In this document: piece by piece, positions 1 through 7,043 of the stretch | How positions within the stretch are numbered: the first letter of the stretch is position 1 | Layout: each line of letters starts with the position of its first letter | Program-made: the position numbers and the translations under genes | Assembly: GCA_043746555.1 (NCBI GenBank) | Contig: JAYTQU010000102.1 | Location: 1-9,094, forward strand | Direction of reading: 5' to 3' | DNA length: 9,094 nucleotides | Origin: CAZQYC01 sp043746555 | Lineage (GTDB): Bacteria; Pseudomonadota; Gammaproteobacteria; Steroidobacterales; Steroidobacteraceae | Notes under the pieces: generated by a model | What the model was told of the DNA's origin: nothing | The model's database searches: none | Seen by the model: the letters and a program-made list of their open reading frames with translations, nothing else

Positions 1-117
1 AAACCACTCACACACCTCACGCGACAACGCCGTGCGCGTCAGTGCATCATCATCTGCCACACGCGCACGAATCCGCTCAATGATCTGCTCGGTAAAGTCC
101 TGCCCGGATAATTGCAT
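1..117 (-). CDS. N-terminal fragment of a DUF4338/DruA-like protein (runs off the left edge)
   Basis: Only the first 39 codons are present, reading leftward from an ATG at 117. The fragment has the pattern FTEQIIERIRARV, then an acidic stretch (DDDAL), then TRTALSREVCEWF. From memory, this matches the opening of DUF4338 proteins: a helix of the type F-x-x-x-x-I-x-x-I-R, then a short helix-turn-helix-like S-R-x-V-C-E-W. Such proteins include DruA of the Druantia anti-phage system, and the same N-terminal module occurs in transposase-like proteins of insertion elements. The start is well fixed: an in-frame TAG lies at 127-129 and an AGGA ribosome site (125-128 on the minus strand) sits seven bases before the ATG. 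The catalytic part is outside the window, so defence protein and transposase cannot be told apart. With housekeeping genes next door, a mobile-element origin is more likely. Confidence 0.6.
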   Translation of the reverse strand, partial: MQLSGQDFTEQIIERIRARVADDDALTRTALSREVCEWF

Positions 118-413
118 GACGGGATCCTAGAGCAATATATTGTCGGTGTCCAGCGAAAGTGTGGGGCAGGATCAGATTGTTCTTGGGCATCACGGATAAA
201 TTGATCACGAGTTCCTCATCGCAGACTCTGCACCCCAACGTCGTGCAGCAATCGCTTGCGCGAATGCGGCGGCGGCTCGGTTGCTTTGCGACCGCGTTGG
301 TCGCGCGGAGCCGCAATCATGAGGTTGCCGCAGTCTATTTCGACTGCTCCACTCGGTAAATTGCGGACTAAGCAACGCCGCATCGACCGATCGCGCTCGG
401 TTATTATGACGGC
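118..413. other. Gene-free stretch between the DUF4338-like gene and xseA
   Basis: This stretch of 296 bases separates two divergent genes and must hold both of their promoters. I found no open frame with a recognisable product, no tRNA-like fold and no clear sigma-70 or sigma-54 promoter. If the leftward gene belongs to an insertion element, one terminal inverted repeat should lie here, perhaps in the GT-rich part around 141-170. That cannot be confirmed because the partner end is outside the window. Overlapping short frames on both strands have no family-like features. Confidence 0.4.
125..128 (-). promoter_or_regulatory. Ribosome binding site of the DUF4338-like gene
   Basis: On the minus strand AGGA lies seven bases before the ATG at 117. 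With the in-frame stop immediately upstream, it fixes the start of the truncated gene. An AT-rich TATATT at 139-134 (minus strand) could be a -10 element, but I see no matching -35. Confidence 0.5.
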
Positions 414-1778
414 ATGGTCAAGACTGCCGTCGACACTTCTGAACGCGATCTGTACACGCCCTCGCGTTTGAATCGCGAAGCGCGCACGCTGCTCGAACGT
501 TCGCTGCCTTCTTTGTGGTTGACGGGCGAGATTTCGAATCTCTCGCGTCCGTCGTCGGGACATTGGTATTTCTCGTTGAAGGACGATGCAGCGCAACTAC
601 GTTGCGCGATGTTTCGTCAGCGCAATCTATTGACGCAGTTCGCGCCGAAGGACGGCATGCACGTGGTTGCTCGCGGACGCGTGAGCCTGTACGAACCGCG
701 CGGCGATTATCAGTTTCTGGTCGATTATTTGGAAGAAGCCGGCGCAGGCGCGTTGCGGCGGCGTTTTGAATTGCTCAAGGCAAAACTCGCGGCTGCCGGA
801 TTGTTCGCCGTTGAACGAAAGCGCCCGCTACCGGCAATGCCGAAACGCATCGGCGTCATCACCTCGCCGACCGGCGCGGCGATACGCGACATCATCAACG
901 TATTACGCCGACGCTTTCCACTCTCCGCTGTGCTCATCTACCCGGTTGCCGTGCAAGGCGCGCAAGCGGCGGAACAGATTGCCGCAACCATTGCGCTCGC
1001 ATCGTCGCGCGCGGAATGCGATTCACTCATCATCGCTCGCGGCGGCGGATCGCTCGAAGACTTATGGGCTTTCAACGAGGAAATCGTCGCGCGCGCGCTA
1101 TTCGACTGCCGCATTCCGACGATCACCGGCATCGGTCACGAAACGGATTTCACCATCGCGGACTTTGTTGCCGACGTGCGCGCTCCCACGCCTTCGGGCG
1201 CGGCGGAACTCGCCGTGCCGGACGCGCGCGAATGGCAGGCGCGTTTCGCGCGCGCCGAGCAACAACTTGTTAACGAGCTGCGACGACGCATGAGCGATCT
1301 CATCGAGCAAAGCGATTGGTTGCGACGACGATTAAACCAGCTACATCCGGGCATCGCCTTACGCCAACAAACTCAGCGCGTCGACGAATTGGAGCAACGC
1401 TTGCGGCGCGCGATCGGGCAGCGCATCACGCACTCAGCCTCGCTATTGACGCAGCAGATCGCGCATCTACAACGACATTCGCCGGCGCTTCGTTTAGCGG
1501 CGACGCGCGCGCACTTCAATCAAATCCATTTGCAACTCGTCGCCGCCGTTCGCGTCAAATTGGAAAGCGCGCGCGCGCGCCATACGCTCGCGGCGCGGAC
1601 ACTCGATGCGATTAGTCCACTAGCAACATTGCATCGCGGTTACGCCATCGTCACCGACGCGCAGGGCGTGGTAATCACCGACGCACGGCGTATCGCCGTC
1701 GGCGCGCGAATCGACGCACGATTGTCACGCGGTCGGATAGCGGCGCGCGTTGAAGCGCAGAACTTGGAGGATGGATGA
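414..1778 (+). CDS. xseA: Exodeoxyribonuclease VII large subunit
   Basis: XseA is the catalytic subunit of exonuclease VII. With several copies of the small subunit XseB it degrades single-stranded DNA from both ends in the cytoplasm, for example in mismatch repair. The 454-residue product has the family layout. An OB-fold DNA-binding domain (about 10-115) contains LWLTGEISNL and GHWYFSLKD. The catalytic domain (about 135-270) contains RIGVITSPTGAAIRDI, RGGGSLEDLWAFNEEI and GIGHETDFTIADFVADVRAP. A long Arg/Ala/Gln-rich helical region (about 270-400) follows, then a small C-terminal segment with LHRGYAIV. Asp159, Arg209, His242 and Asp245 align, at a constant offset of four, with residues I recall as essential in the E. 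coli enzyme (155, 205, 238, 241). The ATG at 414 lacks a strong ribosome site, but the protein start (DLYTPSRLNRE) matches the family. Its TGA overlaps the ATG of the next gene. xseB is not adjacent, as is common. Confidence 0.97.
   Translation: MVKTAVDTSERDLYTPSRLNREARTLLERSLPSLWLTGEISNLSRPSSGHWYFSLKDDAAQLRCAMFRQRNLLTQFAPKDGMHVVARGRVSLYEPRGDYQFLVDYLEEAGAGALRRRFELLKAKLAAAGLFAVERKRPLPAMPKRIGVITSPTGAAIRDIINVLRRRFPLSAVLIYPVAVQGAQAAEQIAATIALASSRAECDSLIIARGGGSLEDLWAFNEEIVARALFDCRIPTITGIGHETDFTIADFVADVRAPTPSGAAELAVPDAREWQARFARAEQQLVNELRRRMSDLIEQSDWLRRRLNQLHPGIALRQQTQRVDELEQRLRRAIGQRITHSASLLTQQIAHLQRHSPALRLAATRAHFNQIHLQLVAAVRVKLESARARHTLAARTLDAISPLATLHRGYAIVTDAQGVVITDARRIAVGARIDARLSRGRIAARVEAQNLEDG
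1766..1770 (+). promoter_or_regulatory. Ribosome binding site of the M23 peptidase gene, inside xseA
   Basis: GGAGG lies four bases before the ATG at 1775, within the last codons of xseA. The spacing is short. With the ATGA stop-start overlap it suggests translational coupling to xseA. Confidence 0.6.
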
Positions 1779-2608
1779 AACAGATTCGATTGTGTTCGCC
1801 CCCGGTCGCCATACTGGTCGCGGTGTTCGTTGCCACACCGGTTGCGGCGATTGAACTTCCGCGCCAGAGTCGCGTTCCCGGCGGCATCGCCATCGTGCCG
1901 ATCTCGGCCGACAGAACCGAACCGCGCGTCGAATTCGACAATCATCGTGCCGCAATCGTTCGAAGAGGCGATCGCTGGCTGGCGATCGTCGGCATTCCGC
2001 TGACGACACCACCCGGCACACAGCACTTGAAGGTGACCACAACTGATGGTGAACGTCGCGTTGCATTCAAGGTCCTCGATAAACACTACCGCACGCAGCG
2101 CCTACGAATCGAGAATCAACGCCAGGTCGAACCGTTGCCCGAGGACTTGGTGCGCATTGAACGAGAACGAGTCCGCTCCGACCTCGCATTGAGCACGTTT
2201 ACCGACCGTGGCGTTCCGATATTCGTTTTGTCGCCGCCCGTGCCGGGGACGCGCTCCGACTCCTACGGATCGCGGCGAATTTTTAATGGCCAACCGCGCA
2301 ATCCGCACTCGGGAATGGATATCGCAGCGAACGCGGGCACGCCGATCAAAGCGCCGGCCGCGGGTGTGGTACTCGATCTCGGTAATTTCTTTTTCAATGG
2401 GAACACGGTGTTCATCGATCATGGCTACGGGCTCGTCACCATGTATTGTCATTTGTCGAAAATCGATGTGAAGAATGGCGAGCGAGTGGCTCAAGGACAA
2501 GTAATCGGCGAAGTCGGCGCGACCGGACGAGTCACCGGACCGCATTTGCACTTTGGCGTCGCGCTCAATCGCGCGATGGTGGATCCCGCTTTACTGCTGA
2601 CGAAGTAA
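1775..2608 (+). CDS. Secreted M23 (LytM-type) zinc metallopeptidase
   Basis: Probable peptidoglycan endopeptidase of the periplasm, 277 residues. It starts with a signal peptide: basic MKQIR, a hydrophobic core to about residue 22, and a likely cut after VAA at 25. Residues 26-130 form a beta-rich region resembling the N-terminal domain of some M23 peptidases. The C-terminal M23 domain (about 155-277) keeps all expected metal and catalytic residues: His178 and Asp182 in HSGMD, His226 in MYCHLS, and His257 and His259 in HLHFG. It should therefore be an active enzyme rather than a degenerate EnvC/NlpD-type activator. No LysM, coiled coil or lipobox is visible, so it is probably soluble. The ATG overlaps the xseA stop (ATGA), so the two are probably cotranscribed. 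The natural bond cleaved (cross-link type) cannot be read from sequence. Confidence 0.93.
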   Translation: MKQIRLCSPPVAILVAVFVATPVAAIELPRQSRVPGGIAIVPISADRTEPRVEFDNHRAAIVRRGDRWLAIVGIPLTTPPGTQHLKVTTTDGERRVAFKVLDKHYRTQRLRIENQRQVEPLPEDLVRIERERVRSDLALSTFTDRGVPIFVLSPPVPGTRSDSYGSRRIFNGQPRNPHSGMDIAANAGTPIKAPAAGVVLDLGNFFFNGNTVFIDHGYGLVTMYCHLSKIDVKNGERVAQGQVIGEVGATGRVTGPHLHFGVALNRAMVDPALLLTK

Positions 2609-2682
2609 GCGCGAGATCGGCAGACTCATTCAGTTCACGCACTCGCGCACTCACCATGTCACGCGACTTCGTTGCCGTCGCC

Positions 2683-2704
2683 AAAAAAATTGTCTTTACT
2701 GACA
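2683..2704 (-). terminator. Possible weak terminator for the srkA-lipoprotein unit
   Basis: Read on the minus strand, downstream of the lipoprotein stop, TGTC, a six-base loop and GACA are followed by A and seven T's. The stem is only four base pairs, well below a typical intrinsic terminator, but its place in the convergent gap (2609-2732) and the T run fit. I saw no better hairpin for the opposite strand. Confidence 0.25.
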
Positions 2705-2732
2705 GAGATTCTATTTTCCGGCCGTTCTTCGC

Positions 2733-3293
2733 TTATTTGGTTTTCGCACCGTCGGCTGACGGCGCTGTCGGTTGCGTCGCCGAGTTGGGCTCGCTCGTCG
2801 TCGCAGGCTCGGAAAAAATAAGTGGAATGGCAAAGGCGCGGACGGAACTGGTGCCGACGGCGAATAGCGTCGCCGTGACTGTCAAGTAGACGACTTCGGC
2901 GTGTTCGGCGCGCACCTCAACCTTTTGGTGTGTTACTTCGCCGATTTTCAGCTTGTCGAAAGTTGCCGTGGCATTGCCCACAATTTCAAGCCCCGGCGTT
3001 GCCGCGACATTAACCGTCATCGAATCGACTACCGTACCTAGAACTAGCGCGAGATCGAGTTCGAGCGGCTTACCTGCTTCCGGCTTACTCAGCACATCGT
3101 ACTTGAGATCGACTGCCGCACCGGTTTTCGCCGTGACGACGGCGTGGGCCATTCTCGCGGTGGGGTCGGCCGGTTTCGCAATCTGCGGTTTACGCACCAC
3201 CGTTTGCACAGGTGCCGGAGTCTCGTTCTTCGAACCGCACGCAGCGAGTATGGAGAGGGCGAGAAATAAAATCGCTGTTGAGATGATTTTCAT
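2733..3293 (-). CDS. Small outer-membrane lipoprotein of unknown function, downstream of srkA
   Basis: The product has 186 residues. It begins with a lipoprotein signal: MKII, a hydrophobic stretch, and the lipobox L-A-A-C with the lipidated cysteine at 19. Gly at +2 and no Asp favour sorting to the outer membrane. A Pro/Lys-rich linker (about 25-45) follows. A beta-rich domain (about 50-160) alternates hydrophobic strands, includes VDLKYDVLSKPEAGKPLELD, and ends near VRAFAIPLIF. The tail is low-complexity Ser/Thr/Pro/Ala. I recall similar uncharacterised proteobacterial proteins but no function. The ATG at 3293 was chosen because it places the signal correctly and GTGGA lies about eight bases upstream. 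An ATG three codons earlier has no room for a ribosome site, and frames further upstream add non-signal sequence. It follows srkA on the same strand by 123 bases, so cotranscription is plausible. Confidence 0.85.
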   Translation of the reverse strand: MKIISTAILFLALSILAACGSKNETPAPVQTVVRKPQIAKPADPTARMAHAVVTAKTGAAVDLKYDVLSKPEAGKPLELDLALVLGTVVDSMTVNVAATPGLEIVGNATATFDKLKIGEVTHQKVEVRAEHAEVVYLTVTATLFAVGTSSVRAFAIPLIFSEPATTSEPNSATQPTAPSADGAKTK

Positions 3294-3416
3294 TAGACGC
3301 ATCCACAGAATCGATTGAGTCTCACATCTTACCTCGTTGCGCGGACCGTCATACAACAGGGCAGCTAGTCGCCCCGATGAGCGCTCAACCTGTATCGAAC
3401 CCAGCATCGAACGCAA

Positions 3417-4406
3417 CTACGATCCCAACTCCAACGGCCCCTCCTCCATCGCCGCCAACTGCTCGCGCAAATTGAGCACATGCGTTTCCCAATAACGCGG
3501 CTCGGCTACCCACGGAAACGCGCGTGGGAACGCCGGATCGTCGTAACGCTGCGCCAACCAACCGGCGTAATGCATGATCCGCAAACTGCGCAGCGCTTCT
3601 ATCAACCGCAGCTCACCATAATCGAAATCGGAAAATTGACCGTAACCGCGCAGAATCTGGCCAAGCTGTTCGCCCATCTCGCTGCGGGTGCCCGATAACA
3701 ACATCCACAAATCCTGGATGGCAGGTCCCGTCATGCAATCGTCCAAATCGACAAAGTGCGGACCATCGTCGGTCCAGAGCACGTTGCCCGGATGACAATC
3801 GCCGTGCAATCGCAACGTCGCGGTGGGAAGCGCCTCGAATTCTGCATCGACGACATCGAGTAGTTCGTTGGATACCGATTCATACGCGGCGCGAATGTGT
3901 TCCGGAATCCAGTCGGAATCCAATAACCACTCACGCGGTGCCTCGCCGAAACGAGCGAGCGTCAATTGCGCTCGATGCTGAAAGCGCTGGCGTCGTCCGA
4001 CCGCGTGAATGCGCCCCAGAAATCGACCGATCCATTCGCGATCGTGTTCGTTACCGAGTTCGGGCCAGCGTCCGCCGCGACGCTCGAATAGCGCAAATCG
4101 AAACCCACCGTGCTCGAACAAGGTGCGGCCATCGCGCACCAACGGCGGCACGATGGGAATTTCCCCGGCTGCAAGTTCCAATGCGAATTCGTGCTCTTCT
4201 AGTATCGCCGGTGTGCTCCATCGATTCGGCCGATAGAATTTTGCAACGACCGGCGCGCCATCCTCGATGCCGACTTGATAGACGCGGTTCTCGTAACTAT
4301 TCAGCGCCAACAGGCGACCGTCGGCTCGAAATCCCGCCGTTTCGACGGCATCTATCACCACATCGGGCGTCAGACTATCGTACGGATGGCGGATCGGCTG
4401 CGGCAT
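3417..4406 (-). CDS. srkA: Stress response Ser/Thr protein kinase SrkA (YihE/RdoA family)
   Basis: A cytoplasmic kinase of the APH/choline-kinase fold. In E. coli SrkA is Cpx-regulated and protects against stress-induced death. The 329-residue product is almost the length of the E. coli protein (328) and matches it throughout: LNSYENRVYQ near 35-44, VAKFYRP (Lys56, candidate ATP-binding lysine), LEEHEFALEL near 69-78, the catalytic loop LHGDCHPGNVLW (Asp203, Asn208), the metal-binding FVDLDD (Asp220), GPAIQDLWMLLSG, and FPRAFPWV near the C-terminus. The start at 4406 agrees best with the family N-terminus (short leader, then LTPDVVIDA). An ATG at 4424 would add six residues, and the first ATG at 4508 would overlap the start of galE. 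None has a strong ribosome site. It is divergent from galE across 94 bases. Confidence 0.95.
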   Translation of the reverse strand: MPQPIRHPYDSLTPDVVIDAVETAGFRADGRLLALNSYENRVYQVGIEDGAPVVAKFYRPNRWSTPAILEEHEFALELAAGEIPIVPPLVRDGRTLFEHGGFRFALFERRGGRWPELGNEHDREWIGRFLGRIHAVGRRQRFQHRAQLTLARFGEAPREWLLDSDWIPEHIRAAYESVSNELLDVVDAEFEALPTATLRLHGDCHPGNVLWTDDGPHFVDLDDCMTGPAIQDLWMLLSGTRSEMGEQLGQILRGYGQFSDFDYGELRLIEALRSLRIMHYAGWLAQRYDDPAFPRAFPWVAEPRYWETHVLNLREQLAAMEEGPLELGS

Positions 4407-4500
4407 AGCGCGATAAAGTATCATGCGTATTGCACTCAACAGTCTCCGACCTGAACTCTGTTGTGAAATTCCCTTTCCAAAATTCGAGGAACGCAAACGA
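4407..4500. promoter_or_regulatory. Divergent srkA-galE promoter region
   Basis: These 94 bases lie between two divergent starts, so both promoters should be here or slightly inside the genes. I could not assign convincing -35/-10 pairs. TTGCAC at 4430-4435 on the plus strand has no good -10 at normal spacing. AGGA at 4487-4490, ten bases before the galE ATG, is its likely ribosome site. Confidence 0.4.
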
Positions 4501-5499
4501 ATGAGCATTCTCGTGACCGGCGGCGCCGGCTATATCGGCAGCCATGTCGTGCGCCAATTGGGCGAACGCGGCGAAAAGGTTGTCGTCCTCGATAATCTCG
4601 TCACGGGTTTTCGCCGTGCCGTGCTGCATGGCGAGCTGGTAATCGGTAGTACCAACGACAGCGACTTAGTGAGTCACCTGCTCAAGGAACACAACGTCGA
4701 CATCATCCTGCATTTTGCGGCGCATACCATCGTGCCCGAGTCGGTCGCCGACCCGCTCAAGTACTATCGCAACAACACCGCCGCCACCTTAAATCTATTG
4801 CAATGTGCGCACGCTGCCGGCGTCAAACACTTCGTGTTCTCGTCGACAGCGGCCGTGTACGGCATTCCAGCAAGTGGTTCGGCGAGCGAAGACACAGCGA
4901 CGGCGCCCATCAATCCGTATGGCGCATCGAAACTCATGAGCGAGCAAATGTTGCGCGACGTGTCCGCCGCGACACCGCTCAAGCATGTGGTGTTGCGTTA
5001 CTTCAATGTCGGCGGCGCCGATCCCGGCGGACGCCTCGGTCAATCCGCGCCGACCGCAACACTGCTCACCAAGGTCGCGTGCCAGCATGTCGTTGGCGTA
5101 CGACCCCAAATTTTTGTGTACGGCACCGACTACGCCACGCCCGACGGCACCGGCATACGCGACTACATTCATGTCGAAGATCTGGCAAGCGCGCATTTGG
5201 ATGCGCTTCGCTATTTGCGCGCCGGCGGCGACTCGACCACATTAAATGTCGGTTACGGTCGCGGCTTTAGCGTGCGCGAAATGCTCGATACCGTCGCGCG
5301 CGTTGCCGGTAAAAAGCTCAACATTGTCGAGGCGCCGCGTCGCGCCGGCGATCCTCCTGCGTTAGTCGCTCAAGCGGAACGCGTTCGCAAGGTGCTGGGA
5401 TGGCAGCCGAAGTACGATAGTTTAGAGACCATCGTTAAGACCCAACTCGCGTGGGAGCGACGCCTACTGGCGGAACCGCAATTGACCCAGAACAACTGA
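4501..5499 (+). CDS. galE: UDP-glucose 4-epimerase
   Basis: Interconverts UDP-glucose and UDP-galactose with tightly bound NAD, supplying galactose for lipopolysaccharide and exopolysaccharide and serving the Leloir pathway. The 332-residue product is a typical extended short-chain dehydrogenase. The NAD-binding TGGAGYIGSH (Gly7, Gly10, Gly13) opens the Rossmann fold. LHFAAHTIVPESV is near 78-90, FSSTAAVYG supplies the catalytic Ser/Thr (Ser115-Thr116), and NPYGASK supplies Tyr140 and Lys144. RYFNVGGADP and GTGIRDYIHVEDLA follow, and RRAGDPPALVA lies near the C-terminus. All are GalE signatures, though UDP-GlcNAc epimerase activity cannot be excluded from sequence. The ATG at 4501 puts the Rossmann motif at the N-terminus as in the family; the upstream in-frame ATG at 4423 would add 26 residues with no family match. 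No other gal genes are adjacent. It could share transcripts with glrK, 89 bases downstream. Confidence 0.95.
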   Translation: MSILVTGGAGYIGSHVVRQLGERGEKVVVLDNLVTGFRRAVLHGELVIGSTNDSDLVSHLLKEHNVDIILHFAAHTIVPESVADPLKYYRNNTAATLNLLQCAHAAGVKHFVFSSTAAVYGIPASGSASEDTATAPINPYGASKLMSEQMLRDVSAATPLKHVVLRYFNVGGADPGGRLGQSAPTATLLTKVACQHVVGVRPQIFVYGTDYATPDGTGIRDYIHVEDLASAHLDALRYLRAGGDSTTLNVGYGRGFSVREMLDTVARVAGKKLNIVEAPRRAGDPPALVAQAERVRKVLGWQPKYDSLETIVKTQLAWERRLLAEPQLTQNN

Positions 5500-5588
5500 T
5501 CCAATTTGCGCGAACAAACTGAGTACCAATCGCAAAATTTAAAAGTCAAAAGTAGTCACCCGTCGGTAGCCGCTCTTACACTTCGACT
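5500..5588 (+). promoter_or_regulatory. galE-glrK gap with an AT-rich patch and an imperfect inverted repeat
   Basis: The 89-base gap contains TTTGCG (5505-5510) facing CGCAAA (5531-5536) across 20 bases. Two more base pairs form if one A is bulged. An A-rich patch at 5532-5551 stands out from the GC-rich surroundings. It could be a promoter or operator of the glr operon, or a weak processing site. I see no -24/-12 sigma-54 promoter, no clear sigma-70 pair, and no TGTC-N10-GACA GlrR-type site. The gap is too short for a GlmY-like small RNA gene. Confidence 0.35.
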
Positions 5589-7043
5589 ATGCGCTTTCTT
5601 CGCCCACGTTCGCTAACCGGCCTGATGCTCATCGGCTTTGCGCTGGTGTCGGTGCCGTTGTTGGTGGCGGTGGTGGTAGCGACGGCCAAGGTGCGCCGAC
5701 TGGCCAATGAAAGTACGACACTAGTGCGAACCAGCGTCGATGTCACTCGCAGCACGCAACAGTTGTTCCAGCAGGTCAGACAGATGGAGCGCAGCATCCG
5801 ACTGTATCAAGTGCTCAAAGACGGCGCGATGCTCGCTGGATATCGCCAGTCGCGCGATCAGCTGATGGCCACCCTCAAACAAATCGATCGCCCGCCCGCC
5901 GATGTTCAGCGGTCGGCCTACATCGCAAGTATTGTTATGAATCAAGGCAAACTCGACGCGGTGCTACTCGGTGGATCGCCGCCGACGGAATCGCAAATTG
6001 ACACGTTGAATCCGATCATCAACCAGCTCTGGACCGACATGGCGGCGCTCGCACAAACCTCGGGAGTGCAAATCGACTCCGGGCTCAAGCATCTCAAAGA
6101 AGTGACCGATGCAACTCAGACTTATTTGAACGTGCTGCCGGTATTTATGATTTTGCTCACGGCAGGGCTGGTCGCGGTATTTACGCAGCTAATCATGCGT
6201 CCCATCCGGCAGATCGATCGCTCCATTAACCAACTGGGAAAAGGCACGTTTGCGGTGCCGATCACGGTTACCGGACCATCGGATCTAGTGGCGCTCGGTC
6301 ACCAACTGGAATGGTTGCGCACACGTTTGCTGGAAATTGCGCAAGAACGCAATCGCTTCTTGCGGCACATGTCGCATGAACTGAAAACGCCGCTCGCGGC
6401 GATTCGCGAGGGCGCGGAGCTCATGATGGACGGTGCAGTCGGCGAACTCGACATTCAGCAACGCGAAGTGACCGGCATTCTTCGCGATAACAGCATTCGC
6501 TTGCAACAATTGATCGAGAATCTCCTCTCGTTTAGCGCATGGCAGGCTCGTCACACCGGCCTTGAGATCACCGAGTTTCGCTTGCGGCCATTAATCAAAG
6601 CAGCACTTGAAACGCATCAACTCAGCCTCCTCGCTCAGCGCGTGCAGTTGGATCTCAAGGTCCAAGACGTGGAACTGCGCGCCGATCGCGCCAAGCTCAA
6701 GCTCATCTTGGACAACCTCGTATCAAATGCGCTGAAATACAGTCCGCGCGGCGGTACTATCCACATTCACGCCAAGAGTGTCGGCGAACACCTGATAATG
6801 GACGTTGCCGACACCGGCGCGGGCATCGACAAAGAGGAACGCGCGGCGATCTTCGACGCATTTTATTCGGGCCGCGCGCCGCAAGCGGGGCATCTCAAAG
6901 GCACAGGTATCGGCTTATCGGTGGTGATGGAATTCGTACAAGCACATGGCGGCAGCATTGAAATCATGGACCATGTTTTTCGCGGTGCGCATTTTCGCGT
7001 GCGACTTCCCTTGGCCCCAAGCGGCGAAGGCGTGACCGCATGA
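5589..7043 (+). CDS. glrK: Sensor histidine kinase GlrK (QseE)
   Basis: Inner-membrane sensor kinase, expected to phosphorylate GlrR. The 484 residues follow the GlrK layout: a basic N-terminus, first membrane span about 11-32, helical periplasmic domain about 33-180, second span about 181-202, and a HAMP linker beginning MRPIRQIDRSINQLGKG. The dimerisation domain follows with the phosphoacceptor in FLRHMSHELKTPLAAIREG (His263). The ATPase domain has the N box LDNLVSNALKYS (Asn380), the G1 box DTGAGI (Asp408) and the G2 box GTGIGLS (438-444). The HAMP-H-box region and periplasmic segments such as MERSIRLYQVLKD closely resemble E. coli GlrK (475 residues), which favours this subfamily over generic kinases. 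The ATG at 5589 lacks a visible ribosome site but gives the correct N-terminal span. Its TGA overlaps the qseG start (ATGA). Confidence 0.94.
   Translation: MRFLRPRSLTGLMLIGFALVSVPLLVAVVVATAKVRRLANESTTLVRTSVDVTRSTQQLFQQVRQMERSIRLYQVLKDGAMLAGYRQSRDQLMATLKQIDRPPADVQRSAYIASIVMNQGKLDAVLLGGSPPTESQIDTLNPIINQLWTDMAALAQTSGVQIDSGLKHLKEVTDATQTYLNVLPVFMILLTAGLVAVFTQLIMRPIRQIDRSINQLGKGTFAVPITVTGPSDLVALGHQLEWLRTRLLEIAQERNRFLRHMSHELKTPLAAIREGAELMMDGAVGELDIQQREVTGILRDNSIRLQQLIENLLSFSAWQARHTGLEITEFRLRPLIKAALETHQLSLLAQRVQLDLKVQDVELRADRAKLKLILDNLVSNALKYSPRGGTIHIHAKSVGEHLIMDVADTGAGIDKEERAAIFDAFYSGRAPQAGHLKGTGIGLSVVMEFVQAHGGSIEIMDHVFRGAHFRVRLPLAPSGEGVTA

Noticed and set aside
1567..1580. (GC)7 dinucleotide run in xseA as a phase-variation tract
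   Set aside because: It encodes ordinary Ser/Ala/Arg residues in the variable helical region. Short GC runs are common at this composition, and nothing else suggests contingency switching.
2691..2704. TGTC-N6-GACA as a GlrR binding site
   Set aside because: The spacing differs from the TGTC-N10-GACA I recall for GlrR, and it sits in a convergent gap next to a T run, so a weak terminator is the better reading.
3294..3416. Upstream extension of the lipoprotein gene into the srkA gap
   Set aside because: It would put about 41 non-signal residues before an obvious lipoprotein signal peptide. The stretch looks like untranslated spacer.
4423..4500. Extended start of galE from an ATG at 4423
   Set aside because: The extra 26 residues precede the Rossmann strand and match nothing in GalE. 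The ATG at 4501 is the family-like start, with AGGA upstream.
4407..4508. Extended start of srkA from an ATG at 4508
   Set aside because: The added 34 residues are not in SrkA homologues and would overlap the galE start.
4795..5270. Long open frames on both strands inside galE
   Set aside because: They have Arg/His/Cys-rich compositions typical of out-of-frame reading of GC-rich DNA, with no family features, inside a firmly identified gene.
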